A DNA stretch of 64,000 bases from Microbacterium binotii (GTDB lineage Bacteria > Actinomycetota > Actinomycetes > Actinomycetales > Microbacteriaceae): assembly GCF_021398715.1 (NCBI RefSeq), contig NZ_CP090347.1, forward strand, positions 186,001 to 250,000, written 5' to 3'. The notes under the pieces are model-generated. The model searched no databases. It was not told where the DNA came from and was given only the letters and a program-made list of their open reading frames with translations. Positions 50,210 through 59,792 of this stretch are shown here, in pieces. The translations under genes and the position numbers were made by a program. Within the stretch, counting starts at the first letter, position 1. The number at the start of each line of letters is the position of its first letter.

Positions 50210-51184
50210 TCAGAGCCGGCGCCGACGACGCGTCAGACGCACGGCCGGCAGCGGGGGCGCGGGGACGCGTTCGTCGCCGTGGCCCACGACGTGCGCGAAG
50301 CGCGCCGAGCCCGACTCCCACTCCTCGCGGGCCGCCACGATCTCGTCGTGATCGCGCCCGACGAAGTTCCACCACATCACGATCTCGTCCTCGAACGGTT
50401 CGCCGCCCAGGAGGAAGAGGGTGGCGTCCTCGTCGCTCGAGATCTCCACCTCGCCGCGCGCGCGACCGAGATACAGCAGCTGCAGCCCGACCAGCTCGGT
50501 GTGCGCGGCATCCGCCGTGTGCACACGCGGGGTCCCCGCGACGCCGACTAGCGCGTACTCCCAGTCCGCGCGCAGCGGCAACGTGACGCGGGATTCCCCG
50601 GGCACGCGGATCTCGGCGCCCACGATCGGCGTATAGGCGGATGCGGGTGAGCGCACCTCCGCCAGTTCTCCCATGACGACGGTGGCGCTGCCGCCGCCGT
50701 CCAGTGCCAGCTCGGGAAGGTGGGCGTGCTGCTCGAAGGCGGGCTCGCCGTGGCGACGCGAGTCGGGGAGGGCGATCCACAGCTGCAGGGCGTCGAGGGG
50801 GATCGGGTCGTCGGTGACCGAGTACTCGGAGTGTGCGATGCCGCGTCCGCTCGTCATGAGGTTGAGCTGGCCGCGGGAGATCAGCACGTCGCTGCCGATG
50901 CCGTCACGGTGGCGGACCTCGCCCACCAGCGGCCAGGTGACCGTCTGCAGCCCGATGTGCGGGTGCGGCTCCACCCGCATCCGCACCTGCTGGGGGCCGA
51001 AGCGATCGAGGAAGCACCACGCGCCGACCATCGGCAGCTCGCGCTGCGGAAGGGCCCGGTGCACCTGCATCGCGCGTACTCCGCCCAGGGGCACCTCCCG
51101 CGCGTCGAGCACGACGGCGCGGGGGCCGTCGCACTCGACCGACTGCTCGAGGCTCTCCTCGGCGTCAGCGTCGAGTCGGGTCAT
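50210..51184 (-). CDS. Pirin family protein
   Basis: Cupin-fold protein of 324 residues. The N-terminal pirin domain carries the metal ligands in EPHPHIGLQTVTW and the GRGIAHSE segment; the C-terminal cupin domain includes LLYLGRARGEVEIS and GEPFEDEIVMWWNFVGRDHDEI. Bacterial pirins include quercetinase-like dioxygenases and regulators; the role here is open. The start overlaps the GNAT gene stop by 4 bp. Confidence 0.93.
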   Translation of the reverse strand: MTRLDADAEESLEQSVECDGPRAVVLDAREVPLGGVRAMQVHRALPQRELPMVGAWCFLDRFGPQQVRMRVEPHPHIGLQTVTWPLVGEVRHRDGIGSDVLISRGQLNLMTSGRGIAHSEYSVTDDPIPLDALQLWIALPDSRRHGEPAFEQHAHLPELALDGGGSATVVMGELAEVRSPASAYTPIVGAEIRVPGESRVTLPLRADWEYALVGVAGTPRVHTADAAHTELVGLQLLYLGRARGEVEISSDEDATLFLLGGEPFEDEIVMWWNFVGRDHDEIVAAREEWESGSARFAHVVGHGDERVPAPPLPAVRLTRRRRRL

Positions 51185-51474
51185 GGCCAGGCGACCTTGA
51201 GACCTGGGACCTCGTGCTCGCGCAGGTACTTCGCCACGAACGGGCAGAGTGGCACGATCGTCTCGCCGCGCTTCGCCTCATCCTCGAGCGCGCGTTCGAC
51301 CAGGATGCTGGCGACGCCGTGGCCTTTGAACGCGGGGTCCACCTGGGTGTGGGGGAACACCGTGCGACCCTCCTCGTCCGTGTAGAAGGCGGTGAAGCCC
51401 GCCGGCACGTCATCGAGGAAGACCTCGTACCTGTCCTCGCCGCGTTCGACGCGCACGTTCAGCTCATCCGACAT
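51181..51474 (-). CDS. GNAT-like N-acetyltransferase, short (YjdJ type)
   Basis: A 97-residue mini-GNAT of the YjdJ/GCN5-related type. It has GFTAFYTDEEGRTVFPHTQVDPAFKGHGVASILVERAL, containing the acetyl-CoA loop (KGHGVA), and ends PFVAKYLREHEVPGL. GAGGAGA precedes the ATG at 51474. It forms an operon with pirin. Substrates of these small acetyltransferases are unknown; polyamine or protein acetylation have been suggested for the class. Confidence 0.88.
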   Translation of the reverse strand: MSDELNVRVERGEDRYEVFLDDVPAGFTAFYTDEEGRTVFPHTQVDPAFKGHGVASILVERALEDEAKRGETIVPLCPFVAKYLREHEVPGLKVAWP

Positions 51475-51608
51475 GGCTCTCCTCTGCTCGCGTGCTCCCA
51501 CGCTAGCCGCGGGCGGGCGGTCCCGGGCTGCGTCATCCGCAGAGAATGCGTGCGTCGCTTGACGAGCACGACCCGCCCGACGCCGCCGGCTTCGGGCAGA
51601 CTCGAGGG

Positions 51609-54218
51609 ATGACCGCATCCCTCACCGAGCTCGCCCGCGCCGCCGGGGACGATGCGGATGCGCTGTACGACGCATTCGGAGACTGGACCGTCGGTCGGGG
51701 CATCGAGCTGTACCCCGCGCAGGACGAGGCGGTCATCGAGCTCGTCTCCGGCCAGAACGTGATCCTGTCGACGCCGACCGGCACCGGCAAGTCGCTCGTC
51801 GCCGTCGCCGCGCACGCCGTGAGCATCGCGCGGGGAGGCCGGAGCTACTACACCGCGCCCATCAAAGCTCTCGTCAGCGAGAAGTTCTTCGCCCTCGTGG
51901 ACATCTTCGGGGCGGAGAACGTCGGGATGGTCACGGGCGACTCCTCGGTCAACCCGGATGCGCCGATCGTCTGCTGCACGGCCGAGATCCTGGCGAACCT
52001 GGCACTGCGGCACGGAGCGGATGCGTCGGTCGACCAGGTCGTGATGGACGAGTTCCACTTCTACGGCGAGCCCGACCGGGGCTGGGCGTGGCAGGTTCCG
52101 CTCCTGCTCCTGCCGCGGGCGCAGTTCCTGCTCATGTCGGCGACCCTCGGCGACGTGACCGGGATCGCCGCCGACCTCACCCGTCGCACGCAGCGTCCGA
52201 CCGTCGAGGTGACGGGTGTGGAGCGCCCCGTGCCGCTGCACTTCTCCTACGCCCGCATCCCGATCCAGGAGCAGGTCGAGAAGCTGCTGGAGGAGAACGA
52301 GGCGCCGGTGTACATCGTGCACTTCTCGCAGGCCCAGGCCATGGAGCGCGCGCAGGCGCTCGCGAGCGTGAAGGTGGCCACGCGCGCGCAGCGCGACGAG
52401 ATCGCGGAGGCCATCGGCGGCTTCCGCTTCACGACGGCGTTCGGCAAGACCCTCTCGCGTCTCGTGCGCGCGGGGATCGGTGTGCACCACGCCGGCATGC
52501 TGCCGCGTTACCGGCGTCTCGTCGAGACGCTCGCGCAGCGGGGCCTCCTGCGCGTGATCTGCGGCACCGACACCCTCGGTGTGGGCATCAACGTGCCGAT
52601 CCGCACTGTGCTGCTGACGGCGCTCACCAAATTCGACGGCATCCGGATGCGGCAGATCACCGCGCGCGAGTTCCATCAGATCGCGGGCCGCGCCGGCCGT
52701 GCGGGCTACGACACGGCCGGAACGGTCGTCGTCATGGCCCCCGAGTGGGAGATCGAGAACGAGCAGGCGCTGCGCAAAGCGGCGGGCGACGCCGCCAAGC
52801 GCAAGAAGATCGTGCGCAAGAAGGCGCCGGCAGGTGCCGTGAACTGGGGCGAAGGCTCGTTCGAGCGGCTCGTCCAGGCGGTGCCCGAACCCCTGGTGCC
52901 GCAGATGCAGCTGACGGCGGCCATGCTCATCAACGTCATCGCCCGCGGCGGCGACGTCTTCGCGCACGTGCGCTCACTCGTCTTCGACAACCACGAGCCC
53001 CGCGCGCGCCGCTACGAGCTCGCGCGCCGCGCGCTCGCGATCTTCCGCACGCTCGTCGCCGCCGACGTCGTCGAAGTGGCGGACGGCCGCATCCGGCTGA
53101 CGGTCGATCTGCAGCCGAACTTCGCGCTCAACCAGCCGCTCTCGCCCTTCGCGCTCGCCGCCATCGACCTGCTCGATCCGGCACCTCCGGCATCCGCCGT
53201 GCCCGCATCCGCCGCCGCTCCCGTCGGAGAAAGCGACGAAGGTCGGAGTATCGACGGTGAAACCTCCGACATCGGGCCGGATCTCCGACCGGCGCGCACC
53301 GCGGGATCGGGTCACTATGCGCTGGATGTGGTCAGCGTGATCGAGGCGACCCTCGACGACCCGCGTCCGGTGCTCGCGCAGCAGGAGTTCAAGGCGCGCG
53401 GCGAGGCGGTCGCGGCGATGAAGCGCGACGGGCTCGACTACGACGAGCGGATGGCGGCGCTCGAGGAGATCACCTATCCGAAGCCCCTCGCCACGCTGCT
53501 CGGCGAGGCGTTCGAGGTGTTCGCCTCGAGTCAGCCGTGGGTGCGCGACTTCGAGCTGCGACCCAAATCCGTCGTCCGCGACATGTTCGAGCAGGCGTTC
53601 TCGTTCGCGGAGTTCGTCTCCTGGTACCAGCTCGGCCGCAGCGAGGGCCTCGTGCTGCGCTACCTGAGCGACGCGTACCGTGCGATTCGGCAGACCGTGC
53701 CCGCCGAAGCGCGAACCGAGGAGCTGCTGGACGTGATCGCCTGGCTCGGCGAACTCGTGCGGCAGGTGGACTCGAGCCTCGTCGACGAGTGGGAGCGGCT
53801 CGTGAACCCGGCGGAGGAGGCGGGCGAGCCCGTCGTTCCCCCCGCACCTCCCTCCGTCGTGGCGAACCGTCGCGCCTTCATCGTGCTCGTGCGCAACGAG
53901 ATGTTCCGGCGCGTGCAGCTCGCGGCTCTCCAGCGCGACGACGACCTCGTCGCGCTGGACCCGGATGCGGGTTGGCCCGACGCCCTCGACGCCTACTACG
54001 ACGAGCACGACGCCGTCCTCACCGACGCCGGTGCGCGCTCGCCCGCGCTCTGCACGATCGACGAGTCGGACGCGGCCGGCGGGCTCTGGCGCGTCGAGCA
54101 GGTCATCCACGATCCGGAGGGCGACCACGACTGGCGCATCCGCGCGGTCGTCGACCTCGCCGCATCCGCCGAAGAGGGTGCCGCGCACGTCGGCGTGACG
54201 GAGGTCGTGCGCCTGTAA
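51609..54218 (+). CDS. DEAD/DEAH-type helicase with DUF3516 (Ski2-like)
   Basis: An 869-residue superfamily 2 helicase of the actinobacterial DUF3516 group. The core has Walker A STPTGTGKS (~56-60), motif II MDEFHFY (DEFH instead of DEAH, ~147), SATLGD, VHHAGMLPRYR, CGTDTLGVGINVPI and the QIAGRAGRAG motif. The C-terminal half, after a low-complexity linker (~535-570), is the DUF3516 region. Relation to Ski2/HelY suggests RNA processing. CAGACT ends six bases before the ATG, so the mRNA is probably leaderless. Confidence 0.93.
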   Translation: MTASLTELARAAGDDADALYDAFGDWTVGRGIELYPAQDEAVIELVSGQNVILSTPTGTGKSLVAVAAHAVSIARGGRSYYTAPIKALVSEKFFALVDIFGAENVGMVTGDSSVNPDAPIVCCTAEILANLALRHGADASVDQVVMDEFHFYGEPDRGWAWQVPLLLLPRAQFLLMSATLGDVTGIAADLTRRTQRPTVEVTGVERPVPLHFSYARIPIQEQVEKLLEENEAPVYIVHFSQAQAMERAQALASVKVATRAQRDEIAEAIGGFRFTTAFGKTLSRLVRAGIGVHHAGMLPRYRRLVETLAQRGLLRVICGTDTLGVGINVPIRTVLLTALTKFDGIRMRQITAREFHQIAGRAGRAGYDTAGTVVVMAPEWEIENEQALRKAAGDAAKRKKIVRKKAPAGAVNWGEGSFERLVQAVPEPLVPQMQLTAAMLINVIARGGDVFAHVRSLVFDNHEPRARRYELARRALAIFRTLVAADVVEVADGRIRLTVDLQPNFALNQPLSPFALAAIDLLDPAPPASAVPASAAAPVGESDEGRSIDGETSDIGPDLRPARTAGSGHYALDVVSVIEATLDDPRPVLAQQEFKARGEAVAAMKRDGLDYDERMAALEEITYPKPLATLLGEAFEVFASSQPWVRDFELRPKSVVRDMFEQAFSFAEFVSWYQLGRSEGLVLRYLSDAYRAIRQTVPAEARTEELLDVIAWLGELVRQVDSSLVDEWERLVNPAEEAGEPVVPPAPPSVVANRRAFIVLVRNEMFRRVQLAALQRDDDLVALDPDAGWPDALDAYYDEHDAVLTDAGARSPALCTIDESDAAGGLWRVEQVIHDPEGDHDWRIRAVVDLAASAEEGAAHVGVTEVVRL

Positions 54219-54267
54219 CCGGACGCAACCCCGGACTCGTCCAGGCGGTTTCGGCCACACTGGAATG

Positions 54268-55431
54268 ATGCGCAAGACGATCACGGTTCGCGCGCTTGCC
54301 GTTCTCGCCGCGGTGGCGGCGCTCGCGGGATGCTCCACCACACAGGCCACGCCGACGGCCGCGCCCTCGACCCAAAGCCCCACGCCCACACCGACTCCGA
54401 CGCCCGACCCGGTCGATGGGCTCACGCTGGAGCAGCGCGTCGGGCAGTTGTTCATGGTCGGAACCCCCGCCGACGCCCCCGACCCCACGGCGCTCGCCGC
54501 GATGGCCGACCCGGGCGTGGGCGGGCTCTTCCTGCGCGGACGTTCCTCCGCGGGCGCGGCGGCCACGGCATCGCTCGTCGCGCAGTTCACGGCGGTCGAG
54601 CCGGCGACCGGCCCCCGCACCTGGATCGCGACGGACCAGGAGGGCGGGGACGTGCAGGTGCTCTCGGGAGACGGCTTCGAGCCCATGCCGACGGCGCTCA
54701 CGAGTGCGCAACGCGACGACGCGACGCTGCGCGCGGATGCCGAACGGTGGGGCGCCCAGCTGCGCGCGGCGGGGGTCGACATGAATCTCGCGCCCGTGGC
54801 CGACATCGTCACGAGCGCCGACACCGCACGGCTGAACCAGCCGATCGGCATCTACAACCGCCACTACGGCTATGACGAGGCGACCGTCGACGACAAGGCG
54901 GGCGTCTTCGCCCAGGGGATGCGGGAGGCCGGCGTTCTGCCCACGATCAAGCACTTCCCGGGGCTCGGCCGGGTGACCGGAAACACCGACTACGCGGCCG
55001 ATGTCGTCGACAACGTCGTCGGCGCGGATTCGCCGGACGTGAACGTCTACCGCACCCTTCTCGACGAGGGGCCGGCCGCGGTCATGATGGCCACCGCCGT
55101 CTATCAGCGCATCGACCCCTCGATGCCCGCGGCGTTCTCCGAACCCGTCGTGACGGGCTTGTTGCGCGACGGGCTCGGATTCGACGGCGTCGTGATGACC
55201 GACGACATCTCGGCCACGGCGCAGGTGGAGCGCTGGGCGCCCGCGGACCGGGCGGTGCTCGCCGTGGACGCCGGTGTCGATCTGCTGCTGCTCTCCGCCG
55301 ACACGTCGGTGTTCCCCGAGATGTACCAGGCCGTGCTGCAGCGGGCCAAGACCGACCCCGCGTTCGCCGAGAAGGTGGATGCGGCGGCCGGCCGCATCCT
55401 GGAGCTGAAGGAGACGTTCCCCGGCGAGTGA
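54268..55431 (+). CDS. GH3 family lipoprotein (LpqI/NagZ-like)
   Basis: Surface glycoside hydrolase family 3 protein, probably a beta-N-acetylglucosaminidase in cell-wall recycling. The 387 residues start with a lipobox LAGC, a Thr/Pro linker, then a GH3 barrel: DQEGGDVQ, NLAPVADI, TIKHFPGLGRVTGNTD and the nucleophile Asp in GVVMTDDIS. NagZ enzymes usually carry an Asp-Ser-His triad in the loop after KHFPG; here that position reads GNTD, without His. The second of two adjacent ATGs is chosen because CACACT ends six bases before it. Confidence 0.92.
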   Translation: MRKTITVRALAVLAAVAALAGCSTTQATPTAAPSTQSPTPTPTPTPDPVDGLTLEQRVGQLFMVGTPADAPDPTALAAMADPGVGGLFLRGRSSAGAAATASLVAQFTAVEPATGPRTWIATDQEGGDVQVLSGDGFEPMPTALTSAQRDDATLRADAERWGAQLRAAGVDMNLAPVADIVTSADTARLNQPIGIYNRHYGYDEATVDDKAGVFAQGMREAGVLPTIKHFPGLGRVTGNTDYAADVVDNVVGADSPDVNVYRTLLDEGPAAVMMATAVYQRIDPSMPAAFSEPVVTGLLRDGLGFDGVVMTDDISATAQVERWAPADRAVLAVDAGVDLLLLSADTSVFPEMYQAVLQRAKTDPAFAEKVDAAAGRILELKETFPGE

Positions 55432-55473
55432 CGGGGGATGCGGGATCGGGCGCGGCGGGCCACAATGGGCCGG

Positions 55474-56010
55474 GTGCCGACGTATCTCGGGTTTCTCCGC
55501 GCCATCAACCTCGGAGCGAAGCGGGTCTTTCCCAAGGGCGACATCTGCCGGGTGGTGTCCGAACTCGGCTTCGAGGACGTCACCACGCACCTCAACACCG
55601 GCAACGTCAGGTTCTCGACGCGGATGCGTTCGCGCGCCCGGATCGAGGAGGCGCTGGAGCGCGCGTTCCACGCCGACCGTGGCTTCGACGTGCCCACGAT
55701 CGTCTTCTCGACCGACGAGTTCGCGCGGATCGCCGACGACGCGCGGGCGCTGAGCGATGCCCGGCCGAACCTCGCGCGGCACTACGTGTACCTGCTCAAG
55801 GACGAGCTCGCCCCCGAGCAGGCGGCCCTCGTGGAGGCGACCAGCGGCGACAAGGGTGAGATGGTCGTGTCCGGCCGCGCCGCGCACGCCCTGCTGGGCC
55901 CCGGGTACAACGACGGCACGGTCGACCCGCTCTCCGCCGCGAAGATGCTCGGCATCGCGACGAACCGCAACCTCAACGTCGTCGGGGCCCTCGCCGATCG
56001 CTGGTGCTGA
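55474..56010 (+). CDS. DUF1697 domain protein
   Basis: A 178-residue cytoplasmic protein of the DUF1697 family, function unknown. It starts VPTYLGFLRAINLGAKR, the family's conserved first strand, and ends KMLGIATNRNLNVVGALADRW, close to the conserved TxRNxxT segment. A GTG at 55474 is chosen because homologues start here and because CACAAT ends seven bases upstream; an ATG nine bases upstream lies inside that gap. Confidence 0.88.
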   Translation: MPTYLGFLRAINLGAKRVFPKGDICRVVSELGFEDVTTHLNTGNVRFSTRMRSRARIEEALERAFHADRGFDVPTIVFSTDEFARIADDARALSDARPNLARHYVYLLKDELAPEQAALVEATSGDKGEMVVSGRAAHALLGPGYNDGTVDPLSAAKMLGIATNRNLNVVGALADRWC

Positions 56011-56066
56011 CCGCGGCGAGTCTCCCCTTTGTCCGGCGCGGCACCAGGAGCCGGCCCGCCGGGGTG

Positions 56067-56154
56067 CTGCGTGTCTCAGGGGCGCCGGGGGGTGCTGCGT
56101 GTCTTAGTTGTGCATGTTTTGGGGGCTTTGGGCGTGAACGGGTGAGACACGCAG
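56067..56154. repeat. Repeat D: two direct and one inverted copy of CTGCGTGTCTCA
   Basis: CTGCGTGTCTCA at 56067-56078 and CTGCGTGTCTTA at 56095-56106 are direct copies; TGAGACACGCAG at 56143-56154 is the exact inverse of the first. Together they can form alternative hairpins in the DUF1697-recQ spacer. The stretch 56105-56130 between them is unusually T/G-rich. It starts 57 bp past the DUF1697 stop and may act as a terminator. Confidence 0.7.
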
Positions 56155-56218
56155 GGGGAAGACGGGGCGAGGACGCCACCGCGGCGAGTCTGTCGGCGGG
56201 GCTGGTTACCCTGGGAGG

Positions 56219-58195
<1,977 letters not shown>

Positions 58196-58250
58196 CCCAC
58201 CCTCTCGCCGGACGGGTCCGCATCCCTTCCACAGGAGAATTCTCCCCATC

Positions 58251-58275
58251 AGGACGATTCGCCGGGAATCGTCCT
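58251..58275. terminator. Hairpin between recQ and the GNAT-GH16 gene
   Basis: AGGACGATTC (58251-58260) pairs perfectly with 58266-58275 around GCCGG. The palindrome GGAGAATTCTCC lies just before it (58233-58244). The spacer separates convergent genes, so it is probably a bidirectional terminator. Confidence 0.7.
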
Positions 58276-58339
58276 GCACCGTGGAGATCTCCTGCGGAGC
58301 GTGCGCGTCGCGCGGTGCCGTGCGCGGCCGGGGGAGGCC

Positions 58340-59596
58340 TCAGGCCGGGGGGAAGCTGCGCACCCGTTCCACCCGCATCCGGAACGGGTGGGTCGACTCC
58401 TCCCGCGGCGCGAGGGGGAGGTCGTAGACGTCGAGCATGAGCTGCACGGGGTAGTCGATCGACTGGTTGACGGTCTTGACCCATCGCCCGTCGATGAAGA
58501 ATCGGATGCGGCCGGGCGACCACTCCACCGCGTAGTCGTGGGGCTGCGTGAGATCGCCCTCGACGCGGATCTTCTCGACATCGTCGCGCAGTCCCGGGTC
58601 GTGCTGGGCCTTGACGCCCACGCCCACCCATCCGCCGTCATCGTCGAGCTCGTGGCCGAAGATCTCGCACACGCAGATCTCCCCCGAGTGCTCCGGGGTG
58701 TCTTCGACGCCGATCGGCCAGAACGCGACCATCGCCCGCGCGTCGCGCACCGCCGTCATGCGCACCTCGATCACGCCGTACCGGACGAGCCACAGCCCCG
58801 CATCCGGCTGCTCTTCGCGCACGACGAGACCCTCGCGGAAGCGATGCTGCCCGACGGATGACCCTTCCGGTCCCGAGCGCTGCCCCGTCTGCAGGTGCGA
58901 TACCCGCACCTCTCCGTCGATGTCGGGCGCCCACGGCGCGGTGTCGTCATCGATGCGCAACTCGAGCCCTTCGGATCCGGTGCGCCACCTGGCGCCCGTC
59001 GTCGCACGCGACGCCCAGTGCGGGAGGTAGTACGGCCACCACCGCTCCCGGTCGAGGGCGCCGGAGAACCGCTCGTCGACATCCGGCACGCGATCGCCGA
59101 TCTCGAGCGGCGACATGTCGAGCGTCCACGTCGTCACCGTCAGCGATCCGCCCCGCCAGGGCTCGGTGAAGGTGCTCCCGCGCGTGAAGCCGACCGCACG
59201 GCAGACGCCCTGGGATGCCGCGTTGTCGGCACCCGGGTAGGCCACGAGCAGCGTGCGGTCGCCGCGATGCCGCACACGCGCGATCAGGTGCCGCAAGGCC
59301 GTCGACGCGATGCCGCGCCCCTGCCATGCGGGCTCGACGCTCCATCCGGCCTCGTACGCCGGGGCGCCGTCGTGATCGACCTGCCAGAACCCGATCGCGC
59401 CGACCGGCTCGTCGTCGACGTCGATGCGGTACATCTCGGCCTCGCCGCTCGCGTTCAAGCGCAGGTAGCGCTCGTGGCGCTCGGCGACCTGTGCCTCGGT
59501 CTCGGGTCCGCCGATGAACCGCGTCATCTCCGGCGTGTTCGCGCGCTCGAGCACGGGAAGATCCGCAGAGGACCAGGGCTTCAAGGTGAGCGTCAT
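58340..59596 (-). CDS. GNAT acetyltransferase fused to a GH16-like domain
   Basis: A 418-residue two-domain cytoplasmic protein. Residues ~1-165 form a RimJ/RimL-type GNAT domain (LKPWSSADLPVLERANTP, AYEAGWSVEPAWQGRGIAS). Residues ~175-418 form a GH16-like concanavalin-type domain (WWPYYLPHWASR, MVAFWPIG, HDYAVEWSPGRIRFFIDGRWV). The GH16 catalytic pattern ExDxxE reads E306-I-C308-V-C310-E311: both glutamates remain but the middle Asp is Cys. No signal peptide. GGGAGG lies eight bases before the ATG. Binding of a glycan or glycoconjugate rather than cleavage is possible. Confidence 0.85.
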   Translation of the reverse strand: MTLTLKPWSSADLPVLERANTPEMTRFIGGPETEAQVAERHERYLRLNASGEAEMYRIDVDDEPVGAIGFWQVDHDGAPAYEAGWSVEPAWQGRGIASTALRHLIARVRHRGDRTLLVAYPGADNAASQGVCRAVGFTRGSTFTEPWRGGSLTVTTWTLDMSPLEIGDRVPDVDERFSGALDRERWWPYYLPHWASRATTGARWRTGSEGLELRIDDDTAPWAPDIDGEVRVSHLQTGQRSGPEGSSVGQHRFREGLVVREEQPDAGLWLVRYGVIEVRMTAVRDARAMVAFWPIGVEDTPEHSGEICVCEIFGHELDDDGGWVGVGVKAQHDPGLRDDVEKIRVEGDLTQPHDYAVEWSPGRIRFFIDGRWVKTVNQSIDYPVQLMLDVYDLPLAPREESTHPFRMRVERVRSFPPA

Positions 59597-59671
59597 GGGC
59601 GTACCTCCCGCATCCAGTGTGTCCGAGGCCTCCGACACCGTGGCGTCCTCGTCGGCCGATGTCGCCAGCAC

Positions 59672-59754
59672 ACAACCGGATGCGGCGACGTGGCTGCATC
59701 CGGTTGTAGAGGATCTGCAACCGAGTTGGGCTCCGGTTGTCGTGCTCCTACCGT
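59672..59754. promoter_or_regulatory. Divergent promoter region with CCGGTTGT half-sites
   Basis: ACAACCGGATGC (59672-59683) is perfectly inverted at 59696-59707. A second inverted pair CAACCG/CGGTTG lies at 59718-59739. A promoter fits over it: -35 TTGGGC (59726-59731), 17-bp spacer with one half-site, and -10 TACCGT (59749-59754), reading toward the acyl-CoA oxidase. A dimeric regulator binding these four half-sites is likely. Confidence 0.6.
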
Positions 59755-59792
59755 CGAGATCGTCTTCCTCTGTCCCACCGAAGGGTGATGCC

